From an uncultured Prolixibacteraceae bacterium (GTDB lineage: Bacteria; Bacteroidota; Bacteroidia; Bacteroidales; Prolixibacteraceae), in NCBI GenBank assembly GCA_937915865.1, contig CALGIG010000033.1, positions 124,001-188,000 on the forward strand: 64,000 nucleotides of DNA, written 5' to 3'. Below are positions 58,440 to 64,000 of this stretch, one piece after another. A program made the translations under genes and the position numbers. The stretch's first letter is position 1, and every line of letters starts with the position of its first letter. A model generated the notes under the pieces. The model was not told where the DNA came from and made no database searches. It saw nothing but the letters and a program-made list of their open reading frames with translations.

Positions 58440-60764
58440 ATGAGAACATTAACTAAAATTTTAAAACTTGGACTTGTTGTATCCCTGTTGTTTGTATTCG
58501 GATGTTACCCAAAATGGACAGAAACTGATAAAGGATCGTTTAAGCTGGTAACCAATCAGGGCGGACAAACATTAGGTTATTCTCCAACTTCGGGAGTAAA
58601 ACTTCTGACAATTGACAGGCTTGCTTTTAAAGACCTGAATAAGAACGGGAAACTCGATCCTTACGAGGACTGGAGGTTGCCGGTTGATGAACGGGCAAAA
58701 AATCTGGCGTCACAAATGTCGGTTGAACAAATTGCCGGCTTGATGCTTTACAGCGCTCACCAGGCTATTCCATCAGCCGGTGGCGGGCCTTTTGGCGGAA
58801 GTACTTACAGTTCAAAATCTTTTAAGGAAAGCGGCGCCAAATCGAGCGACCTGACTGATCAGCAAAAGAAATTTTTGACCGACGACAATTTGCGCCACGT
58901 GCTGATTACAACCGTTGAAAGTCCGGCTATTGCGGCGCAGTGGAATAACAATGCGCAGGCGTTGGTCGAAGGCATTGGGCTGGGCATCCCGGCCAATAAC
59001 AGCTCCGATCCGAGACATGGAACCGACTCGAATGCCGAATACAATCTTGGCGCCGGAGGAAAAATTTCGATGTGGCCCGGAACTGTTGGTATTGCAGCTT
59101 CGTTCGATCCCGAACTGATGAAACTGTTTGGCGAAATTGCCTCGAAAGAATACCGTGCTTTGGGTATTGCAACTGCTCTTTCGCCGCAAATCGACCTGGC
59201 TACCGAACCCCGCTGGAGCCGCTTCGAAGGGACAATGGGCGAAGATCCGGCTTTGGCTGTTGATATGGCCCGTGCTTATGTCGATGGTTTCCAGTCCTCA
59301 GCTGGCGCCGACGAAATTTCGGGCGGATGGGGCTACAAAAGTGTAAATGCCATGATTAAACACTGGCCTGGCGGTGGCCCTGAAGAAGGCGGCCGCGATG
59401 CGCATTTTGGTTATGGAGAGTATGCCGTTTACCCGGGCAAAAACATTAAAGATCACCTGAAACCATTTACTGAAGGGGCTTTTAAACTTCAGGGAAAAAC
59501 CGGAATGGCCTCAGCGGTTATGCCATATTATACCATTTCATTCAATCAGGATACAGTAAACAAGGAAAACGTAGGCAACAGCTACAACAAATTCCTGATT
59601 ACCGATTTGCTTCGTGGCAAATATGGTTTTGATGGCGTGGTTTGCACCGACTGGATGATTACTAAGGACACCAAAAATGTATTCGTTTTCCAGGGAAAAT
59701 GCTGGGGCGTTGAAAAACTGACCGAAGCCGAACGTCATTACAAAGCTATTGAAGCTGGTGTTGACCAGTTTGGCGGAAACAACGAAATGGGCCCGGTAAT
59801 CGAAGCCTACAAAATGGGCGTAAAAGAACACGGCGAAGAATACATGCGCAAACGGTTCGAGCAGTCGGCAGTTCGCTTGCTGCGCAACATTTTCAGGGTC
59901 GGACTGTTCGAAAATCCATACCTCGATCCTACTGAAACCGAAAAAGTTGTCGGTAATCCCGAATTCATGAAAGCAGGATATGACGCGCAGTTGCGTTCAG
60001 TTGTTATGCTGAAGAACCATGCGAAAACCCTTCCACTGAAAAAACAGCTTAAAGTTTACGTTCCGCAGAAATACTTGCCGGGTGGTAAAAACTGGTTTGG
60101 CATTGAAACCAAAGAAAGCTGGGTGAATGCCATTAAACCTGAATTGGTCAACAGATATTTCCAGATGGTGGCCAAGCCCGAGGAAGCCGATTTTGCACTG
60201 GTTTGCATCGATAGCCCGAAAGGCGGAGTGGGGTATTCGGAAGACGACCTGAAAAAGAATGGCAATGGGTATGTGCCAATTAGCCTTCAGTATGGCCCGT
60301 ACAAAGCTGAGTTTGCCCGCGAAACCAGTATTGCTGGCGGAAGTCCGTTCGAAACATTTACCAACCGCTCGTACAAAGGAAAGTCGGTAACGGCATCCAA
60401 TTTTCAGGATATGAAGACGGTGAACGAAACCAAAGCTAAAATGGGCAAGAGGCCGGTTGTTGTTGTGGTAAGAGCTTCGAACCCAATGGTGTTTTCTGAA
60501 ATTGAGAAAAGCGCTGATGCTATTCTTGTACAAATGGGCGTTCAGTCGCAGGCTATTCTCGATATTGTTTCAGGAATGGTTGAGCCCTCGGCTTTGTTGC
60601 CATTCCAGATGCCAGCCGATATGAAAACGGTTGAGGAGCAAAAAGAAGATGTTCCGCGCGACATGAAATGCTATGTAGATGCCGATGGAAATACTTATGA
60701 TTTTGCTTTCGGCCTGAACTGGACCGGAGTGATTGACGACGCAAGGGTGAAAAAATATAAATAA
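58440..60764 (+). CDS. GH3-family lipoprotein glycosidase (copy 3, divergent)
   Basis: A 774-residue GH3-related protein with a lipoprotein signal (LLFVFGCYPKW, C22). After the signal there is a calcium-binding-like loop (FKDLNKNGKLDPYEDWRLP, residues 63-81), then the barrel with SPQIDLATEPRWSRFEGTMGEDP, NAMIKHWPGGGPEEGGRDAHFGYGEY, and putative nucleophile D404 in VVCTDWMI. The second domain (LRSVVMLKNHAKTLPLK, VVVVRASNPMVFSE) is shorter and there is no clear fibronectin-III domain. The KHWPGGGP block differs from the KHF block of the other copies. This marks a separate GH3 subgroup found in Bacteroidota and Planctomycetes, whose substrate I cannot name. It would be anchored at a membrane. 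Confidence 0.87.
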   Translation: MRTLTKILKLGLVVSLLFVFGCYPKWTETDKGSFKLVTNQGGQTLGYSPTSGVKLLTIDRLAFKDLNKNGKLDPYEDWRLPVDERAKNLASQMSVEQIAGLMLYSAHQAIPSAGGGPFGGSTYSSKSFKESGAKSSDLTDQQKKFLTDDNLRHVLITTVESPAIAAQWNNNAQALVEGIGLGIPANNSSDPRHGTDSNAEYNLGAGGKISMWPGTVGIAASFDPELMKLFGEIASKEYRALGIATALSPQIDLATEPRWSRFEGTMGEDPALAVDMARAYVDGFQSSAGADEISGGWGYKSVNAMIKHWPGGGPEEGGRDAHFGYGEYAVYPGKNIKDHLKPFTEGAFKLQGKTGMASAVMPYYTISFNQDTVNKENVGNSYNKFLITDLLRGKYGFDGVVCTDWMITKDTKNVFVFQGKCWGVEKLTEAERHYKAIEAGVDQFGGNNEMGPVIEAYKMGVKEHGEEYMRKRFEQSAVRLLRNIFRVGLFENPYLDPTETEKVVGNPEFMKAGYDAQLRSVVMLKNHAKTLPLKKQLKVYVPQKYLPGGKNWFGIETKESWVNAIKPELVNRYFQMVAKPEEADFALVCIDSPKGGVGYSEDDLKKNGNGYVPISLQYGPYKAEFARETSIAGGSPFETFTNRSYKGKSVTASNFQDMKTVNETKAKMGKRPVVVVVRASNPMVFSEIEKSADAILVQMGVQSQAILDIVSGMVEPSALLPFQMPADMKTVEEQKEDVPRDMKCYVDADGNTYDFAFGLNWTGVIDDARVKKYK

Positions 60765-60770
60765 CAGAAA

Positions 60771-60905
60771 AGCCCCTCCCGACCTCCCCGAGGGAGAGAG
60801 GTTTGCTCTTTTAATGAGGATGCAAACGGCCTGAAAGGCCAACATATAAAAGCCCGGGGCAAACGACGTAGGAGTGTCGCCTTGGGGTTATGGAAATGAA
60901 CCAAA
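60771..60905. repeat. Bacteroidota-style intergenic repeat block
   Basis: Two units lie side by side in the gap between GH3 copies 3 and 4: a C-rich/G-rich pair (CCCCTCCCGACCTCCCCGAG then GGGAGAGAGG) at about 60774-60801, and GGCCTGAAAGGCC hairpin (60828-60840) followed by AAGCCCGGGGCAAACG and CCTTGGGGTTATGG. This wording is familiar from dispersed Bacteroidota repeats. No gene is seen. Confidence 0.5.
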
Positions 60906-61010
60906 ATCGTCCGTGTGAAAATGATCGGCAATGAGTAATCCTACATTCTGACGAAATGGTTCTTCATCCATTTCATGGAGAATATGTTAGTGTTTAATAA
61001 AGACAGGAAT

Positions 61011-63278
61011 ATGAAAAGAGTACTTGTATCTTTCGTTTTAGCATTTTGTGTTTTGGCAACCTGGGGCCAATCCACGAAAATGGACGCTTTTGTCACCAGT
61101 CTGATGGGCAAAATGACCCTGGAAGAGAAGCTGGGACAGCTGAATCTTTCGTCGGGCAGCGCTGGTGCAGTGTTGGCTGGCGGTGGCGGAATGCTCGATG
61201 AAGTGCGCAAAGGGCAAATTGGTGCCACAGGCGCTTATTCGTTCAAAACAGCCAAAGACATTGAGACTGCTTCTCAGGAATCGCGCTTGAAAATACCGGT
61301 TCTGATTGGAGTCGACGTTATTCACGGTTATAAAACCGGGTTCCCGATTCCTCTTGGATTGGCTTGCTGCTGGGATTTGGGCATGATTGAAAAAAGCGCT
61401 CGTATTGCAGCCATAGAAGCTAGTGCGAACGGTATTTGCTGGACATATTCGCCTATGCTCGATATAGCCCGCGATCCGCGCTGGGGCCGTGTTGCTGAAG
61501 GCGCTGGTGAAGATGCATGGTTGGGCGCTCAGATTGCCAAAGCGATGATTCGTGGTTACCAGGGCGACGATTTGTCGAAAGACAATACCATTATGGCCTG
61601 TGTAAAGCATTTTGCCCTGTATGGCGCTGCCGAAGCCGGACGCGATTACAACACGGTTGACATGAGCCGTTTGACTATGTACCAATATTACCTTCCTCCA
61701 TACAAAGCAGCTTTTGAGGCCGGCGCCGGAAGTGCTATGTCCTCGTTTAACCTTATTGATGGTATTCCAGCTTCAGGAAATAAATGGTTGTTAACCGATT
61801 TGTTGCGCAAAGAATGGGGGTTCAAAGGTTTTGTTGTTTCCGATTATACTTCGGTAAACGAAATGATTGCACATGGGATGGGCGATTTGCAAACGGTTGA
61901 TGTGCTGGCACTGAAAGCTGGTTTGGATATGGATATGCAGGGTTTGGGTTACCTTAATACATTTAAAAAATCGCTCGGCGAGGGTAAAATCACCATGAAA
62001 GAGATTGATACAGCTTGTCGTCGTATACTCGAAGCTAAATACAAAATGGGTTTGTTCGACAATCCTTATAAATACGTGAAGGAAGAACGCCTTAACGCTG
62101 AAGTGCTCACTCCTGAACATTTAAAATTTGCCAGGGAACTGGCTGCCCGATCGATAGTTTTACTGAAAAACAGCAACCATGTTTTGCCGTTGAAAAAATC
62201 TGGCAAAATTGCTGTCGTTGGTCCGTTTGCCAATAGTAAATCCGATTTGTTGGGTTGCTGGTCAACCGGCGATGTATCAAAAACAACAACGATTATCGAT
62301 GGTATTAAAAACGCAGTTCAGTCGGATGCCGAAGTGGTTTTTGCCAAAGGCGCTAACATTACCGACGATCCATATTTGAAGGAAACCATAAAAAATCCCT
62401 TTGCGGCATTGATGGGCCTCAAAGAAAAAGATGAAACCCGAACACCGGCAGAAATGCTTTCGGAAGCTGTTGAACTGGCCAAAACATCGGATGCTGTTGT
62501 GGCTGTTTTGGGTGAATCGGCTAACATGTCGGGCGAGGCAGCCAGCCGCTCGGAGATTGGTATTCCCGAAAGCCAGCAAAACCTGTTGAAAGCTTTGGTA
62601 GCAACCGGAAAACCTGTTGTTTTGGTTTTGGTAAATGGTCGTCCGCTTACGCTGGTTTGGGAAAATGATCATGTCCCGGCAATTCTGGAAGCCTGGGCTC
62701 CAGGAATTGAAGGCGGAAATGCCATTGCAGATGTTTTGTTTGGAGATTACAACCCATCTGGAAAAATTACCATGACGTTTCCACGCTCGGTTGGACAAAT
62801 TCCGATTTACTACAACCACAAAAACACAGGTCGCCCAATGGATCCGAAGAACAAGTTTACCTCGAAATACCTTGACATTCCAAATGATCCGCTTTACCCC
62901 TTTGGCTATGGTTTAAGTTATACTACTTTCGAATATGGTGATGTGGTATTGAGCAAAGCCAGCCTGAAAGGAAACGAGACACTTTTAGCAAAAATTAAAG
63001 TGACCAATACTGGTAAAGTGACTGGTGAAGAAGTGGTACAACTATATATAGCCGACCCTGTTGCCAGCGTTTCACGTTCGGTTAAAGACCTGAAAGGATT
63101 TCATAAAGTTATGCTAAATGCTGGTGAAACCAAAGAAGTGGAATTTAGGGTTACGCCAGAAGAACTGAAGTTCTACAACAGCAATCTGAAATACGATTGG
63201 GAACCGGGCGAATTTATCATTCAGATTGGAACCAACTCTCAGGAGGTTAAAACGGCTAAATGTCAATGGGATAAATAA
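61011..63278 (+). CDS. GH3 beta-glucosidase, BglX-like (copy 4)
   Basis: A 755-residue exported GH3 enzyme, started at 61011 (MKRVLVSFVLAFCVLATWGQ gives a clean signal peptide). The order is barrel (KMTLEEKLGQLNLSSG, VLIGVDVIHGYKTGFPIPLGLA, SPMLDIARDPRWGRVAEGAGED, CVKHFALYGAAEAGRDYN), nucleophile D278 in VVSDYTSV, sandwich domain with VVAVLGESANMSGEAASRSEIGIP, and fibronectin-III domain (YPFGYGLSYTTFEYGD, then VKDLKGFHKVMLNAGETKEVEF). This arrangement and the MSGEAASR acid/base loop match periplasmic BglX-type beta-glucosidases. It is the last gene of locus C and is closed by a strong terminator. Of the four GH3 copies it is the one with the clearest functional precedent. Confidence 0.93.
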   Translation: MKRVLVSFVLAFCVLATWGQSTKMDAFVTSLMGKMTLEEKLGQLNLSSGSAGAVLAGGGGMLDEVRKGQIGATGAYSFKTAKDIETASQESRLKIPVLIGVDVIHGYKTGFPIPLGLACCWDLGMIEKSARIAAIEASANGICWTYSPMLDIARDPRWGRVAEGAGEDAWLGAQIAKAMIRGYQGDDLSKDNTIMACVKHFALYGAAEAGRDYNTVDMSRLTMYQYYLPPYKAAFEAGAGSAMSSFNLIDGIPASGNKWLLTDLLRKEWGFKGFVVSDYTSVNEMIAHGMGDLQTVDVLALKAGLDMDMQGLGYLNTFKKSLGEGKITMKEIDTACRRILEAKYKMGLFDNPYKYVKEERLNAEVLTPEHLKFARELAARSIVLLKNSNHVLPLKKSGKIAVVGPFANSKSDLLGCWSTGDVSKTTTIIDGIKNAVQSDAEVVFAKGANITDDPYLKETIKNPFAALMGLKEKDETRTPAEMLSEAVELAKTSDAVVAVLGESANMSGEAASRSEIGIPESQQNLLKALVATGKPVVLVLVNGRPLTLVWENDHVPAILEAWAPGIEGGNAIADVLFGDYNPSGKITMTFPRSVGQIPIYYNHKNTGRPMDPKNKFTSKYLDIPNDPLYPFGYGLSYTTFEYGDVVLSKASLKGNETLLAKIKVTNTGKVTGEEVVQLYIADPVASVSRSVKDLKGFHKVMLNAGETKEVEFRVTPEELKFYNSNLKYDWEPGEFIIQIGTNSQEVKTAKCQWDK

Positions 63279-63315
63279 GTTTGAATTGATCTTTTTTATT
63301 TGTCCAATATTCAAG

Positions 63316-63352
63316 TTCCTGCCATTTGTTCTTCGGAATGGCAGGAATTTTT
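63316..63352 (+). terminator. Intrinsic terminator ending locus C
   Basis: A perfect 10-bp stem (63316-63325 with 63338-63347), 12-base loop and T-run to 63352, starting 38 bases after the stop of GH3 copy 4. Confidence 0.88.
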
Positions 63353-63840
63353 ATTATATGAAGTATATTTGTTGTCTGGTGTTAATTCTTTGAAAATCAT
63401 TAGAACCACTAGAGATATCCCCTGAGTTCGTCGTAACTTACTCTAAGTTTTCTCCAGAATATTGAATATTTATTGATGCGTGCCATGTTAATATCAAAAC
63501 TATGACAAATAATAAATATTTCTGGATATGTTAATTCCCAAAAAGTACAAAAGGTAACCCCCTTCGATGTATGTTTTTAAAAATATTTTTGATAATTTGA
63601 TGTAAATATTTTGTAATTAACTATTTATGAAATGATAAATGTACAATTGTGAAATTTATATTTTGTTATTCAGTAATAAAAACATAAACTTGCTTCCACA
63701 ATTGTCGATCTTATCCGCATTTGCTAAACCACCCCGATCCTTTCCTGTTGCGGGTAGTTTTCCTAAATCCGGTGAGTTTCTAAAGATTAAACAGCTTGAA
63801 TAACGCATTCAAAATAACACTGCTATGAGCATTAATAAAT
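63353..63840. other. A/T-rich intergenic stretch, no gene recognised
   Basis: About 490 bases with stop codons in all frames and no long frame. TATTTTTG at 63584-63591 fits the -7 consensus TAnnTTTG on the plus strand but lacks a clear -33 box. I see nothing else that I can support. Confidence 0.5.
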
Positions 63841-63850
63841 TCGTTTAACA

Positions 63851-63948
63851 GGCCGCACCGGGTTACAAGTCCCTGCCGATCGTCGAAAATTCTGCCGGGT
63901 ATGGCCCGCCGGTGCGGCCAAGAGGTTGAGATGCCTTTCCATCTGAAC
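63851..63948 (+). ncRNA. GC-rich structured block, possible RNA or leader
   Basis: After A/T-rich DNA the composition turns GC-rich. GGCCGCACCGG (63851-63861) pairs perfectly with CCGGTGCGGCC (63909-63919), closing a 47-base interior that holds a CGGG/CCCG hairpin (63896-63908). A second hairpin follows (63925-63933 with 63940-63948, one mismatch). There is no T-run after the stems. A frame through the block is broken by TAA at 63846 and TGA at 63928. It may be a structured RNA, a leader of a gene beyond the window, or a repeat. The strand is a guess and I recognise no named RNA family. Confidence 0.3.
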
Positions 63949-64000
63949 AATGGGCCAGCCTATCTGTGTTGGTGATTCTTGTGCGACACCCTCCTGTCTA

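Noticed and set aside
59997..60533. Minus-strand frame of 178 codons
   Set aside because: Antisense shadow inside GH3 copy 3.
61038..61685. Open frame of 215 codons on the minus strand
   Set aside because: It lies fully antisense to the well-supported GH3 copy 4 and its translation has no family features; a shadow of a codon-biased gene.
62277..62819. Minus-strand frame of 180 codons
   Set aside because: Antisense shadow inside GH3 copy 4.
63824..63930. Small gene beginning ATG at 63824
   Set aside because: It meets TAA after seven codons and TGA later; the block is better explained by its stems.

Overview
The window is part of a Bacteroidota chromosome devoted to glycan breakdown. Evidence is the two SusC/SusD pairs, lipoprotein and Tat-type export signals, an ECF sigma/FecR pair of Bacteroidota type, few recognisable Shine-Dalgarno sites, and the CAZyme mix. 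Order Bacteroidales/Marinilabiliales is a guess from sequence style, not a demonstrated placement. I recognised no tRNA, rRNA, CRISPR array, transposase or phage gene.

Layout. (A) 2-10109, plus strand: the end of a polysaccharide utilisation locus (PUL) with a SusC-like receptor (5' end outside the window), SusD-like lipoprotein, GH2 enzyme and two tandem GH10 enzymes. It meets locus B at a 15-bp bidirectional hairpin terminator (10133-10177). (B) 41249 down to 10193, minus strand: a 31-kb PUL that begins with an ECF sigma factor, a FecR anti-sigma factor and a SusC receptor carrying an STN signalling domain. Then follow SusD, a GHL10-like TIM-barrel protein, GH106, two GH28 and one catalytically dead short GH28 paralogue, a second GH106, GH2, a GH5-like enzyme, a DUF4855-like protein, an unassigned (alpha/alpha)6-barrel protein, GH29, GH92 and a UROD/MtaA-family protein. 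Rhamnosidases, polygalacturonases and fucosidase together suggest a rhamnogalacturonan-type pectin or another rhamnose/galacturonate/fucose-rich plant glycan; the exact substrate is inference. (C) 41422-63278, plus strand, divergent from B: a GH95 fucosidase, a Tat-exported Gfo/Idh oxidoreductase, an exported sugar isomerase-like protein, two CE1-type esterases around an exported metallo-beta-lactamase-fold hydrolase, two type-B carboxylesterases and four different GH3 enzymes. There is no SusC/D here.

Working together, the SusC/D pairs would import oligosaccharides, and periplasmic GH106/GH28/GH2/GH29/GH92 and GH95/GH3 enzymes would trim them, with esterases removing acyl groups. The oxidoreductase plus isomerase-like pair resembles the recently described oxidation/beta-elimination route for breaking glycosidic bonds, and may give locus C a second, non-hydrolytic chemistry.

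Intergenic DNA is rich in palindromic elements: two ACCACAGAG-type copies between the GH28 genes, a 274-bp element with terminal inverted repeats at 43635-43908, a nested palindrome set at 55333-55673, and smaller repeats at 28926-29060 and 60771-60905. The last 720 bases carry no recognisable gene but end in a GC-rich, strongly structured block (63851-63948) that may be an unannotated RNA.
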